Below, piece by piece: positions 7,530 to 16,667 of a stretch of DNA of 26,932 nt. Where the stretch lies: contig CAMLGR010000052.1 in the NCBI GenBank assembly GCA_946479615.1, positions 1-26,932 on the forward strand, in the 5' to 3' direction. The notes below the pieces were generated by a model. The model worked only from the letters and a program-made list of their open reading frames with translations, did not search any database and had not been told where the DNA came from. Each line of letters starts with the position of its first letter. Position 1 is the first letter of the stretch. A program made the position numbers and the translations under genes. The DNA is from an uncultured Bacteroidota bacterium (lineage in GTDB: Bacteria; Bacteroidota; Bacteroidia; Chitinophagales; Chitinophagaceae).

Positions 7530-8450
7530 ATGAACTCACTATGGAAAGGCGTGTTGCCCGCGCTGACCACCAAGTTCACTGCTGCAGATGAGCTCGATCT
7601 GCCGCTTATCAGGAAAAATATCGAGGCCCAGATCAAGGCCGGCATCGACGGCGTAATACTCGGAGGCACGTTAGGCGAAGCCAGCGTACTCACCAATGCT
7701 GAAAGAGAAAAACTTGTAAAGTATTCGCTGGAGATCATCAATGGACGGATTCCGGTCATATTGAATATTGCCGAAGGTTCTACCCGCGATGCACTTGCAC
7801 TCGCCGCGAATGCCCTGAAATGGGGAGCACAGGGATTGATGATCCTTCCTCCCATGCGGTATAAAAGCGATCACCGCGAAACGGTAACTTATTTCAAGAC
7901 CGTGGCCGCTTCTACTCCTCTGCCCATGATGATCTATAATAACCCGGTGGATTATAAAACCGATGTAACGGCGGATATGTTTGAAGAGTTGCTGGTCTGT
8001 GATAATATCCAAGCCGTCAAAGAATCGACCCGCGAGATCAGCAATGTGACCCGTCTTAAAAATCGCTTTGGCAACCGGTTAAAAGTTTTATGCGGTGTCG
8101 ATACCATTGCCATGGAAGCCATGATGATGGGCGCCGAAGGTTGGGTCGGCGGATTAGTTTGTGCATTCCCCGAAGAAACGGTTGCCATTTACCGGCTGGT
8201 CAAAGCCGGGCAGATCCCGGAAGCGTTGGCAATACATCGCTGGTTCCTTCCTTTACTCGAACTGGATCTGCATCCCAAACTGGTACAATATATAAAGCTC
8301 GCAGAATCCTGCACGGGTCTTGGCAGTGAATATGTTCGTGAACCGCGTCTTACCTTAACCGGGCAGGAGCGCGAAGATATTCTCGCCATTATTAAAAAAG
8401 GAATAGCGACCCGGCCGGTATTGCCCGATTACCTGGCAGTGAGCGTGTGA
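7530..8450 (+). CDS. DapA-family aldolase/deaminase, likely 1-pyrroline-4-hydroxy-2-carboxylate deaminase
   Basis: 306 residues from ATG 7530. An in-frame TTG at 7485 would add 15 residues unlike the family and is rejected. It is a class I aldolase TIM barrel: GGTLGE (45-50) stands where DapA has GTTGE, Y136 is in MIYNNP, and the Schiff-base lysine is K164 in QAVKEST. DapA itself is unlikely because the arginine and second-tyrosine context differs and the next genes are a proline racemase-like epimerase and a D-amino acid oxidase-like flavoprotein. In the trans-4-hydroxyproline pathway a DapA-family enzyme turns pyrroline-4-hydroxy-2-carboxylate into ketoglutarate semialdehyde with loss of ammonia, and this set of neighbours matches it. 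Other DapA-like reactions (N-acetylneuraminate lyase, KDG aldolase) remain possible. Cytoplasmic. Confidence 0.82.
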   Translation: MNSLWKGVLPALTTKFTAADELDLPLIRKNIEAQIKAGIDGVILGGTLGEASVLTNAEREKLVKYSLEIINGRIPVILNIAEGSTRDALALAANALKWGAQGLMILPPMRYKSDHRETVTYFKTVAASTPLPMMIYNNPVDYKTDVTADMFEELLVCDNIQAVKESTREISNVTRLKNRFGNRLKVLCGVDTIAMEAMMMGAEGWVGGLVCAFPEETVAIYRLVKAGQIPEALAIHRWFLPLLELDLHPKLVQYIKLAESCTGLGSEYVREPRLTLTGQEREDILAIIKKGIATRPVLPDYLAVSV

Positions 8451-8530
8451 TCATCTGCTCATTTCGACATTCAGGTATATATGTATCAGAATTAATTTTT
8501 AATTTTCCTTCGTAGTTATCAAACAATCGA

Positions 8531-9538
8531 ATGAACAGTTCTTCTGTTTTTACCTGTATCGATGCACATACCTGCGGCAACCCTGTACGGCTGGTGTCTC
8601 ATGGCGGGCCTGCATTGCAGGGAAAGGATATGAGTGAGAAGCGACAGCATTTTTTAAAAGAATATGACTGGATAAGAAAAGGACTGATGTTTGAACCACG
8701 CGGGCATGATATGATGAGCGGAAGTATTTTATATGCACCGCATGATCCGTTGAATGATGTAGCCGTATTATTTATCGAAACCAGCGGTTGTTTGCCGATG
8801 TGTGGTCATGGTACGATCGGTACGATTACAATTGCGATTGAAGAAGGATTGATCATGCCAAAAATACCTGGTCGGGTACGCATGGAAACACCGGCCGGGC
8901 TTGTACAGGTAAGCTATACGCAAAAAGACAGGAAAGTATCTTCGGTAAAACTGGTGAATGTACCGGCTTTCCTGGCGGCCACTGAACTGGTCGTTGATTG
9001 TCCTGAACTCGGTGAATTAACCATCGACGTTTCTTATGGTGGAAATTTTTATGCGATCGTAGATGTACAGAAAAACTTCAAAGGGCTGGAACATTATACA
9101 GCTGATAAGCTGATTGCCCTGGCCAGGGAATTACGTGCGCGTATCAATAAAAAATATGAATTCATTCACCCGGATAACCCGACGATCAATGGTTGTTCGC
9201 ATATATTATGGACAGGTGCGGTACTGGATAAAAGATCCACGGCCCGCAATGCGGTGTTTTATGGCGATAAGGCTATCGACCGCTCGCCCTGCGGTACGGG
9301 AACATCTGCAAGGATGGCACAATGGTATACCAAAGGATTATTAAAGAAAGGCGATCTGTTCATACATGAAAGTATTATCGGGTCCACATTTACCGGAACG
9401 ATAGAAGAAGAAACAACGGTGGCAGGAAAACCGGCCATCAAGCCGGGTATTGAGGGATGGGCGAAGATCTATGGGCATAATGTAATTTCGATCGATCCGG
9501 CGGATGATCCGTATGCGTATGGGTTCCAGGTTATATAA
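8531..9538 (+). CDS. Proline racemase-family 4-hydroxyproline 2-epimerase
   Basis: 335 residues, the usual length. It has both catalytic cysteines of racemases/epimerases: C91 in LPMCGHGTIG and C254 in DRSPCGTGTSA. Trans-3-hydroxyproline dehydratases of the same fold have Thr or Ser in the second place, so that reaction is excluded. The enzyme inverts C2 by a two-base mechanism without cofactor. Trans-4-hydroxy-L-proline to cis-4-hydroxy-D-proline is favoured over proline itself because the flanking genes supply the next two steps. It starts 80 bases after the DapA-like gene and ends 33 bases before the flavoprotein gene, so one operon is likely. No clear promoter box is visible in the 80-base gap. 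Cytoplasmic. Confidence 0.88.
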   Translation: MNSSSVFTCIDAHTCGNPVRLVSHGGPALQGKDMSEKRQHFLKEYDWIRKGLMFEPRGHDMMSGSILYAPHDPLNDVAVLFIETSGCLPMCGHGTIGTITIAIEEGLIMPKIPGRVRMETPAGLVQVSYTQKDRKVSSVKLVNVPAFLAATELVVDCPELGELTIDVSYGGNFYAIVDVQKNFKGLEHYTADKLIALARELRARINKKYEFIHPDNPTINGCSHILWTGAVLDKRSTARNAVFYGDKAIDRSPCGTGTSARMAQWYTKGLLKKGDLFIHESIIGSTFTGTIEEETTVAGKPAIKPGIEGWAKIYGHNVISIDPADDPYAYGFQVI

Positions 9539-9571
9539 TCAACGAACAATCCTGCTCAAAAGAATATCACC

Positions 9572-10813
9572 ATGAAAGTAGTTATTATCGGCGGCGGTGT
9601 TATTGGTCTTTGTACCGCTTACTATTTGAATAAAGAAGGTCATAAAGTAATCGTTATCGATAAGGGAGATATTACTTCGGGTTGCTCGTTTGGCAATATG
9701 GGTTATGTATCGCCCAGTCATTTTGTACCACTGGCTACACCAGGAATTATTTCGCAGGGTTTGAAATGGATGCTGAGTTCTTCCAGCCCTTTTTATATCA
9801 AACCAAGACTGGATATGGATCTCCTTCGCTGGGGTCTTGCTTTTCGTAAAAAAGCAACTGCCAGACAGCTTGAGAAAAACATTCCTCATCTTAATAATTT
9901 ATTGCAGTTAAGCCGTTCGCTGATGAGCGACCTGAAAAATGATTTTGACTATCATATAGCGGAACGTGGCTGCTGGATGTTGTATAAAAATGAGAAGACC
10001 GGCGAACATGAAAAACAATTGGCTGATCGTGCCCATCAATTAGGACTGGAAACACTGATCTGCGATAGCGCCACGGTGCAATCCTATGAGCCGGAAACAG
10101 CATTAAATATTGCGGGTGGTATTTTATATAAAGATGATTGTCATCTGGAACCGGCTGGTTTTATGCGATCGATCTATACCTATCTGATCAGGAACGGTGT
10201 TCAGTTTTATATTAATACCAGCATTACAGGATTCGAACATGTGAATGGGTATGTTAAAACGATCATTACACATATCGATCAGCGTTTGCATGCAGACGAG
10301 GTGATCATTGCCAATGGTTCCTGGATACCTGGTATTTCCAAATTACTGGGGATCCGGATGCTGATGCAACCCGGTAAAGGGTATAGTTTTTTATACCACC
10401 AGTTGCAGCATAATTTACGCTATCCTTCTATTCTTGTCGATGACCGGATCGCGACTTCACCTTATGACCGCACATTGCGGATCGGTGGTACAATGGAATT
10501 GAGTGGTCACAGCGATACAATCCTTCCCAAACGGGTGCAGGCGATTTACCAGGGATTTAAAAAATATTATCCCGCTATGAATATTCCTGCACCGGAAACC
10601 AGCCAGACATGGTTTGGTTACCGGCCGGTAACACCGGATGGTATGCCGTATATCGGGAGACATACCGATTTCAGTAATCTTAGTTATGCGGGGGGGCATG
10701 CGATGCTGGGTGTATCGGCGGCAACGGGAACAGGGAAGCTGATGTCGGATGTGATTGCTAGGAGAAAAACGACAATTGATATAGATGCGTTTGATCCGCG
10801 AAGATTCGGGTAG
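9572..10813 (+). CDS. DadA-like FAD-dependent D-amino acid (D-hydroxyproline) dehydrogenase/oxidase
   Basis: 413 residues. The dinucleotide-binding motif IIGGGVIGL begins at residue 5, followed by a beta strand ending in VIDKG at about 30-34. The substrate domain is in the middle. The C-terminal FAD contact runs through MPYIGRHTDFSNLSYAGGHAMLGVSAATGTGKL (about 365-400), with TPDGMPYIG typical of DadA/glycine oxidase. There is no signal peptide or membrane anchor. In context it should oxidise cis-4-hydroxy-D-proline to pyrroline-4-hydroxy-2-carboxylate, feeding the DapA-like deaminase two genes upstream; electrons would go to the respiratory chain or to oxygen. A general D-amino acid dehydrogenase is the alternative. 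The gene is followed by a palindrome at 10819-10892 and converges on the DUF885 gene. Confidence 0.85.
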   Translation: MKVVIIGGGVIGLCTAYYLNKEGHKVIVIDKGDITSGCSFGNMGYVSPSHFVPLATPGIISQGLKWMLSSSSPFYIKPRLDMDLLRWGLAFRKKATARQLEKNIPHLNNLLQLSRSLMSDLKNDFDYHIAERGCWMLYKNEKTGEHEKQLADRAHQLGLETLICDSATVQSYEPETALNIAGGILYKDDCHLEPAGFMRSIYTYLIRNGVQFYINTSITGFEHVNGYVKTIITHIDQRLHADEVIIANGSWIPGISKLLGIRMLMQPGKGYSFLYHQLQHNLRYPSILVDDRIATSPYDRTLRIGGTMELSGHSDTILPKRVQAIYQGFKKYYPAMNIPAPETSQTWFGYRPVTPDGMPYIGRHTDFSNLSYAGGHAMLGVSAATGTGKLMSDVIARRKTTIDIDAFDPRRFG

Positions 10814-10818
10814 TTGGG

Positions 10819-10892
10819 TTTCACACAAAGATGCAAAGAGAGTATTTTTAACCCCTTTGCGCCCTTGCGAATCTTTGCCTCTTTGCGTGAAA
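10819..10892. repeat. Intergenic palindrome, GCAAAGAGG word family, between convergent genes
   Basis: The 22-base arms 10819-10840 and 10871-10892 match as inverted repeats at 19 positions. Both are made of near-repeats of GCAAAGA, and the loop side adds CGCAAGGGCGCAAAGG on the - strand. It fills almost the whole 86-base gap between two convergent stop codons, so it may end both transcripts although neither side has a clean T-run. Confidence 0.8.
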
Positions 10893-10899
10893 TTTATTT

Positions 10900-12672
10900 C
10901 TATTTATTATAAAACTTCCAGCTTGTTTTAAAATCTTTCTTCAACGGTTGATTGATCAATATCGCGCGTAACATTTCAATAGGCATGGCATTTTCATGCA
11001 AAACAGCATCATGATATTGTTTGTATGTCATTTTGTGTGAATCGACCAGTTCCTTTTTCAGTGCATAGAATTGCAATCCACCGATCATATACGCGATCTG
11101 GTACAAAGGGCCGTATCCACCTGTAAAAGAACGGCGCACTTCCCCTTCTGCATTGGCGCGTTCATGCCCTACCCTGTCTACCAGGAAATCGATACATTGT
11201 TGCGGGGTCCATTTTCCCAAATGATAATTGACCGAGAAAATGATCCTTGCACAACGGTGCATCCGCCAGAATAACATGCCTATCCTGTCTTCGGGTGATT
11301 GCGGGAATTTCAAATCCCATAGCAGCATTTCCCAATACAGCGAATTACCTTCTACCCAGAATGGTGTTCCAAAATTGCGATAGGTTTTATACCGGTCAGA
11401 CATGAATCCCTGCAAATGGTGACCTGCTATCAATTCATGATGCACAGTAGCTCTTGAAAAATGGGGATTGTTGCCCCGCATGCTCATCATCTTGTCATCA
11501 TAATCCATTGTATTGGTTGGATAGGAAACGATCAATGATTCACCGCCAAGAAAAAACGGGTTGACGAGTTGACGTTCCGGTGTCATCATATACACGCTCC
11601 AGTCTTCTTCCGCCATGGGAGGTATGGTAAGCAAATCGTTCTTTTTCAAAAAATCAACCGATTGTTTATAGAGATCGTACATGGCTTCGGCCTGTTTACC
11701 GGGCGCGACATAGGAATTCTTTACTTTTTCCTGCGCTGCCTTCCAGTTATCGCCAAACCCCATTTCGCGCGATGCTTTCAATAATTCTGCATCGCACCAG
11801 GCAAATTCTTTATTGGCAATATCTACGAGGTCTTCGGGTGTATAGGGTATGAATTCAAGTTTTAACTGGCGGATCAATTCTTCCCGGCCGATGGGGCTGC
11901 CGGTAATACCACTTCCATCTTCTTTTTGCGTGGTACTTAATTTTCCTTTTTTGTGCAGGGCATTTGCATATACCCCGAGCAGGCTATCCACCTGCGTATA
12001 GGTTTTAGGCACCCACCAGGTGAACAGGGGATCATATCCATTATAGAAAATATAGTAATTCTTTAAAATTCCCTGTAACCCTTTTACAGCTGCGAAAGCG
12101 AGGTTAGCCTGTTTCATATCGATGCTATCCGATATCTTCAGGTTATCGATCGATTTTGTGATCTCCTTACTGATATCATTCAATTCTTTGGCCACTTCCT
12201 GTCCTTTTACTTCCAGGCCGCGGCGGCGTGGTTTTTCCAGTGTATAAATGCGATCGGAGAACGGCAGGTATTTGGTGATCTGGGCGTATGTCTTTTGTTC
12301 ATCGAGTAACTGGTATTGTTCATCTTCCACATCGCGTTTAAATAACAGGTAATCGACTTTACCGTTGATGCTCATTTTATCGAAGTCGACAGCATCCAGT
12401 TGTTTCAGGTATTCATCGATCAATTGCAAACGGCGTTGCCTGCGTTCGGGTGAATTATAATCCCTTCCTTCGGAGCGTGTCCACCATTCGCTCTGGGTGC
12501 CGCTGGTGGAATAAAAACGCATGATGCTTTCATGATCGGCATTGTAATGCACCATCATATCATTCATTTCGCTGGTCTGCGCAAAAAGATCGGTACTCTT
12601 TGGCGCCTGTGCAAATGAAGAGATGACAATGACCAGGGAGAAAGCAAGCAGTTGCAATTGTTTATTTCTCAT
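10900..12672 (-). CDS. Secreted DUF885 putative metallopeptidase
   Basis: 590 residues, with a signal peptide at about 1-22 (ending SFAQA). It is largely helical. The DUF885 zinc-like motif is HHELIAGHH (411-419): the HE pair is followed by GHH rather than HExxH, as usual for this family, with the likely third ligand in WVEGNSLYWE about 25 residues later. DUF885 proteins are linked to the zincin fold and behave as peptidases or carboxypeptidases where tested. It starts 30 bases after the S9 peptidase gene on the same strand, so the two are likely co-transcribed, and it converges on the hydroxyproline genes. I infer a role in periplasmic breakdown of peptides, perhaps Pro/Hyp-rich. Family certain, substrate not. 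Confidence 0.85.
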   Translation of the reverse strand: MRNKQLQLLAFSLVIVISSFAQAPKSTDLFAQTSEMNDMMVHYNADHESIMRFYSTSGTQSEWWTRSEGRDYNSPERRQRRLQLIDEYLKQLDAVDFDKMSINGKVDYLLFKRDVEDEQYQLLDEQKTYAQITKYLPFSDRIYTLEKPRRRGLEVKGQEVAKELNDISKEITKSIDNLKISDSIDMKQANLAFAAVKGLQGILKNYYIFYNGYDPLFTWWVPKTYTQVDSLLGVYANALHKKGKLSTTQKEDGSGITGSPIGREELIRQLKLEFIPYTPEDLVDIANKEFAWCDAELLKASREMGFGDNWKAAQEKVKNSYVAPGKQAEAMYDLYKQSVDFLKKNDLLTIPPMAEEDWSVYMMTPERQLVNPFFLGGESLIVSYPTNTMDYDDKMMSMRGNNPHFSRATVHHELIAGHHLQGFMSDRYKTYRNFGTPFWVEGNSLYWEMLLWDLKFPQSPEDRIGMLFWRMHRCARIIFSVNYHLGKWTPQQCIDFLVDRVGHERANAEGEVRRSFTGGYGPLYQIAYMIGGLQFYALKKELVDSHKMTYKQYHDAVLHENAMPIEMLRAILINQPLKKDFKTSWKFYNK

Positions 12673-12702
12673 AACTAAAAGATAGAGGTTGCTGAATAGT
12701 GG

Positions 12703-14997
12703 TTAATCTAATTTCAATTCATTTTTGTTCCTGTCCGGCGGATCTACATCGAGTAAATGTTTGACAAAGAAATCTCTTTTCCTGATCCGGCCATAAGGGC
12801 CGCCATCGGTATGATTCATGCCGGGCATGGTCAGGAATTCAAATGTCTTTCCTGCTTTGATCAGTGCATCGGCCAGGCGATAGGTAGATTCGGGTGGCAC
12901 ATTGGTATCGCCTTCTCCGACAATCAGTAACAGGTTGCCTTCGAGTTTGGCAGCATTGGTAATATTGGATTGCTCTGCATAATGCGGACCAACGGGGTAG
13001 CCCATCCATTGTTCGTTCCACCATTGCTTATCGATGCGGTTATCATGACAACCGCAAGCGGAGACAGCGCATTTATAAAATTCAGGATGAAACAAGACGG
13101 CACCTGTGGAATTTTGTCCGCCGGCAGATGTGCCATAGATACCTACTCTTGAAATATCTACATACGGATATTTAGCAGCCAGTGCTTTCATCCATAAGAT
13201 GCGATCGGGGAAGCCGGCATCCGCTAGATTCTTCCAGCATACATCATGAAATGCTTTGGAACGGTTGGCGGTACCCATCCCATCCATTTGCACTACGATA
13301 AAACCCAGTTGCGCCATGCTCATCATTTCTCCGTAGGGCATAAAATATTTGGGAACGAAAGCATCCTGTGGTCCTGCATAGATATATTCGATCACCGGAT
13401 ATTTTTTAGTGCTGTCAAAATCACGGGGACGGCAAACTACTCCCCAGATATCCGTAACTCCATCCCTGGCTTTGGTGACAAACACTTCAGCCGGCCGTAT
13501 GCCCAATGATTGCCAGTTAGTGATATCTGCTTTTTCCAGTTCCATCACCAGTTTACCATCCGATGTGCGGCGCAGTTCTGTAACGGGTGGTACATTCACC
13601 TGCGAGTAATTATCAATATAATATTTTTTATTGGGTGAGAAGCGCACGGTATGATTCGCCAGAGCGGGTGTCAACGGGATCATTTTCTTTCCATCAAACC
13701 CGATACGATAATAATGTACGAAGTAAGGATCTTCCCCTGCATTCATGCCGCTCGCATTGAACCAGAGTTCTCTTTTCTTTGCATCGACACTATCCACGCC
13801 ACGGACTACCCAGTCGCCGCTGGTAATCTTTGTTTTTTCTCTACCGGTCAATCCATCGACGAGGTAGATATGTTGCCAACCATCCTTTTCCGAGCTTAAC
13901 AATATTTCATCGGTAGCGGGAAGATAACAGGTGAAGATGCGGTTGGTATATATAAATGTATTGGTCTTTTCGTCTACGACGGTGCGCACAGCGCCGGTAG
14001 CTGCATTGACTTCGATGATGCGGAATCGCTGATGGCCACGTTCCATTTTTTCATAATAAAAACAGGCCGAATCGCTGGTGCGCCAATGAAGAAAAGGTGC
14101 TTCGAAGAAATCGATGATCTCCGTATTCACTTTCGAAGATGTTTTTGCCGCTGCATTAAACACATACATTTCATAGGTAGAAAAAGGGTCGCCGGGTTGT
14201 TTGTATTCCTGCGAACGCAATTGCCCGCGGGTGGTATTGGGAACGGAACTCAGTACATAATATACCATTGAATCTTTTACCGGGTTGATGTGATAGCCGA
14301 TGACATATTTGCTATCAGGCGACCAGGCCAGTTGACCATACGGTTTTTCAACCGATCCGTCGGTCGTCATAGAGATGGCATCACCGCCATTGACGGGTTG
14401 AATAAATACATTGCCGTCTTTGATATAGGCTGCCCATTGTTTATTGGGGGAAATGCTATCTGTTTCATAATTCCACCAGCGGCTGGGGGCATTGTATAAA
14501 GTAGGATACCGCGTGGTATCTTTTGGCAATGAATCTATTTTTTTACAGGAATAATCGGTGAGATTGCATTGCCAGTTCTGCTTTTTGTATTCAAATGAAA
14601 TATCTGCATTGTTTTTACCGAACCATAGTTTAGTGATCCCGAGTTTGGCGGGATCGACTGCCTGGCCGGTAACTGTGCTTAATGAAGCGGCTAGTTTAGC
14701 CTGGTCGAATGCTTTTTGCTTTTTGCCGTGAGCGGGGTCGACGTAGAAATATTCGTGGGTACTGTCTTTAAGAAAATTGCGGTACCAGAAAATTTCGCCG
14801 CCGGATTGCCAGTTGGCGGATACGCTGCTTTTATAAACTGTATTGCGCGAAAGGCTATCGAGGAGCAATGCCTGTTTATAGCGACCGATCTCTTCCTGCC
14901 GGGTGGGTTTATAAAGGGCGTTGATAACCTGTTGTGCTGAAAGATGGCTGCCGGTGAGGAGGAGCAGGCAGACGAAAAGTTTTTCCCGTGTGTGCAT
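12703..14997 (-). CDS. Secreted S9-family serine peptidase (DPP IV-type)
   Basis: 764 residues with a signal peptide at about 1-21 (LTGSHLSAQ). The N-terminal half (about 90-470) is a DPP IV-type beta-propeller, with repeats such as ISPNKQWAAYIKDGNVFI and LAWSPDSKYVIGY. The C-terminal alpha/beta hydrolase domain has the triad S624 (GTSAGG), D697 (GEGDTNVPP) and H729 (PGMNHTDG). DPP IV enzymes cut X-Pro dipeptides from N-termini and use a Glu-Glu pair in the propeller; I do not see the usual WxYEE sequence here (the matching region has FFEAPFLHW), so strict dipeptidyl action is uncertain. It is upstream of DUF885 in the same direction. With the neighbouring hydroxyproline genes it suggests proline-rich peptide use. 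A proline-directed S9 peptidase is the safe call. Confidence 0.88.
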   Translation of the reverse strand: MHTREKLFVCLLLLTGSHLSAQQVINALYKPTRQEEIGRYKQALLLDSLSRNTVYKSSVSANWQSGGEIFWYRNFLKDSTHEYFYVDPAHGKKQKAFDQAKLAASLSTVTGQAVDPAKLGITKLWFGKNNADISFEYKKQNWQCNLTDYSCKKIDSLPKDTTRYPTLYNAPSRWWNYETDSISPNKQWAAYIKDGNVFIQPVNGGDAISMTTDGSVEKPYGQLAWSPDSKYVIGYHINPVKDSMVYYVLSSVPNTTRGQLRSQEYKQPGDPFSTYEMYVFNAAAKTSSKVNTEIIDFFEAPFLHWRTSDSACFYYEKMERGHQRFRIIEVNAATGAVRTVVDEKTNTFIYTNRIFTCYLPATDEILLSSEKDGWQHIYLVDGLTGREKTKITSGDWVVRGVDSVDAKKRELWFNASGMNAGEDPYFVHYYRIGFDGKKMIPLTPALANHTVRFSPNKKYYIDNYSQVNVPPVTELRRTSDGKLVMELEKADITNWQSLGIRPAEVFVTKARDGVTDIWGVVCRPRDFDSTKKYPVIEYIYAGPQDAFVPKYFMPYGEMMSMAQLGFIVVQMDGMGTANRSKAFHDVCWKNLADAGFPDRILWMKALAAKYPYVDISRVGIYGTSAGGQNSTGAVLFHPEFYKCAVSACGCHDNRIDKQWWNEQWMGYPVGPHYAEQSNITNAAKLEGNLLLIVGEGDTNVPPESTYRLADALIKAGKTFEFLTMPGMNHTDGGPYGRIRKRDFFVKHLLDVDPPDRNKNELKLD

Positions 14998-15161
14998 AAG
15001 CAGTTTTTTTATGTGACGGCTGGAGTGATGATTTCCTGCGTTGTGCCTGGAATAAGAGCGGTTGTTATTTGCATAAATATTGTACCGGCCAGGCGACAGT
15101 AATTCATCATCTCCATTAGGGGAAAATACAGGAAAAAATCGGGTTTAAAAACAACGAGCCT

Positions 15162-15191
15162 CAACCTATAAGGTTCCAACCTTATAGGTTG
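15162..15191. repeat. Perfect 14-base inverted repeat, AACCTTATAGGTT type
   Basis: CAACCTATAAGGTT (15162-15175) and its exact reverse complement (15178-15191) are separated by only CC. Each arm is itself almost a palindrome (AACCT-TA-TAGGTT). Single arms recur at 15312-15324 and 15468-15480. Confidence 0.85.
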
Positions 15192-15340
15192 GTTGTTATC
15201 CGATGAATTAATCGTATGGCCACGGAGATACGAATCGAATTTGGCGATTTTTTTTCGTGTTTCGATGAGCTATTAACAGGAAAAGGCTGAGGTTAAAAAC
15301 ATCGGACCTGAACCTTATAGGTTGTCTACAAATTCTGCTA

Positions 15341-15389
15341 CCACGGATGCACGGATCGGCTTCAGATATCTTTTTCCGTGTCTCTGTGG
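15341..15389. repeat. Degenerate palindrome, CCACGGATGCACGGA family (second copy)
   Basis: The arms 15341-15356 and 15374-15389 pair at 12 of 16 positions. The left arm CCACGGATGCACGGA matches the arm of the palindrome at 2147-2169. It sits between two copies of the 156-base repeat. Confidence 0.5.
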
Positions 15390-15470
15390 CGATAAACTCA
15401 GAGCTTTATCACGTGTCTAAGTGAGCTATTATCCGGGAAAAGCTGAGGTTAAAAAGATCAGACCCGAACC

Positions 15471-16646
15471 TTATAGGTTGCTTATTGCTTTACTGATCCC
15501 CATTTCAAGGCCCCGCAATTCCGCCAGTCCACGCAAACGGCCAATACCGGAATAACCAGGATTGGTTTTCTTTCCTAAATCATCCAGCATCTGGTGACCA
15601 TGATCCGGACGCATCGGCAGGTCCACTCCCCGCTCCTGCATAACTTCCACCAGGTTTTTTACTACATTATACATATCCACATCGCCTTCCAGGTGATTGG
15701 CTTCATAAAAGTTTCCGTCCTTATCTCTTTCCGTACTCCGCAAATGAATGAAATGAATACGTTCTCCAAAAAGCTTAACCATTTCAGGCAGTTTATTATC
15801 CGGCCTCACACCAAATGATCCCGTACAAAAACAAAGACCATTACTATTACGGCCAACTGCCTTGAATATTTTTTTGATATGCGCTGTCGTGCTCACCACA
15901 CGAGGCAATCCGAAAATGGGAAACGGCGGATCATCAGGATGAATCGCCATTTTAATACCCGCTTCTTCCGCTACCGGTATGATCTGTTGCAAAAAGTAAA
16001 TAAGATGCTGCTGCAATTTGGATGAATCAATGTTCTTGTAAGTATCCAATGCCTGTTGAAATTGCGCCAGCGTAAAACTTTCTTCACTGCCCGGCAAGCC
16101 TGCTATGATATTACGCTGTAATGTTTTTTTCTCTTCCTCCGTCATTACCAATAAGCGCTGTTCCGCTTTTGATAATTCAGCCGGTTTATATTCATTTTCA
16201 GCATTGGGACGTTGCAGTATAAAAACATCGAACGCAATAAATGCCGCTTTCTCAAAACGCAAGGCCTTGCTTCCATCGGGACAGGTGAATGCAAGATCAG
16301 TTCTTGTCCAGTCAAGCACCGGCATAAAGTTATACGTAATGACCTTGATGCCACAGGCAGCCAGGTTCCGGATAGATTCACAATAATTGTTGATGTATTC
16401 CTGGTAGTTACCACTTTGTGTTTTAATATCCTCATGTACAGGCACACTTTCGACTACATTCCATTCAAGACCTGCTTCTTCGATCAGTTCTTTTCGTTTC
16501 ATGATCTCTCCGACCGTCCATACTTCTCCATTTTTAATATGATGCAGGGCCGTTACTACACCGCTGCAGCCCGCCTGGCGGATCTTGGATAATGATCCTG
16601 GGTCCGAAGGGCCGAACCACCTCAGGGTTTGCTGAAATTTGTTCAT
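15471..16646 (-). CDS. uxuA: D-mannonate dehydratase
   Basis: 391 residues, the normal length for UxuA. The opening [25 protein letters not shown] (7-31) is the family signature. Metal and substrate residues of the TIM barrel are visible: H236 in [16 protein letters not shown]301 in FIHLRST and D348/H349 in RPDHGHQM. It dehydrates D-mannonate to 2-keto-3-deoxygluconate in the glucuronate pathway, in the cytoplasm. It lies downstream of the SDR gene on the same strand (160-base gap holding a palindrome), and the pair is divergent from a LacI regulator and a polysaccharide lyase. The last codons (AGC AAC CTA TAA) lie inside an intergenic repeat copy, so the C-terminus may have been altered by that repeat. 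Confidence 0.95.
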   Translation of the reverse strand: MNKFQQTLRWFGPSDPGSLSKIRQAGCSGVVTALHHIKNGEVWTVGEIMKRKELIEEAGLEWNVVESVPVHEDIKTQSGNYQEYINNYCESIRNLAACGIKVITYNFMPVLDWTRTDLAFTCPDGSKALRFEKAAFIAFDVFILQRPNAENEYKPAELSKAEQRLLVMTEEEKKTLQRNIIAGLPGSEESFTLAQFQQALDTYKNIDSSKLQQHLIYFLQQIIPVAEEAGIKMAIHPDDPPFPIFGLPRVVSTTAHIKKIFKAVGRNSNGLCFCTGSFGVRPDNKLPEMVKLFGERIHFIHLRSTERDKDGNFYEANHLEGDVDMYNVVKNLVEVMQERGVDLPMRPDHGHQMLDDLGKKTNPGYSGIGRLRGLAELRGLEMGISKAISNL

Positions 16647-16667
16647 TCTGTTTTTAGGTTAGATTTC

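Larger units (their letters stand above)
15001..15470. other. 470-base gene-free gap filled with degenerate repeats
   Basis: No credible coding region is seen on either strand. The gap holds the tandem repeat described separately (period about 156 bases), the 30-base palindrome at 15162-15191, and a palindrome of the CCACGGATGCACGGA family at 15341-15389. It must also contain the promoter of the S9 peptidase gene (upstream of 14997 on the - strand), but no clear box is found. The left side near 15001-15110 shows nothing recognisable. Confidence 0.6.
15129..15480. repeat. Degenerate tandem repeat, period about 156 bases, three copies
   Basis: Copies at 15256-15324 and 15412-15480 are 69 bases each and identical at 58 positions, 156 bases apart. 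A more diverged third copy lies at about 15129-15191. Every copy has a GGTTAAAAA-like core (GGTTTAAAAA in the third) and ends in ACCTTATAGGTTG. The right-hand copy runs into the uxuA gene and supplies its last codons and stop (CTATAA on the - strand). Confidence 0.8.
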
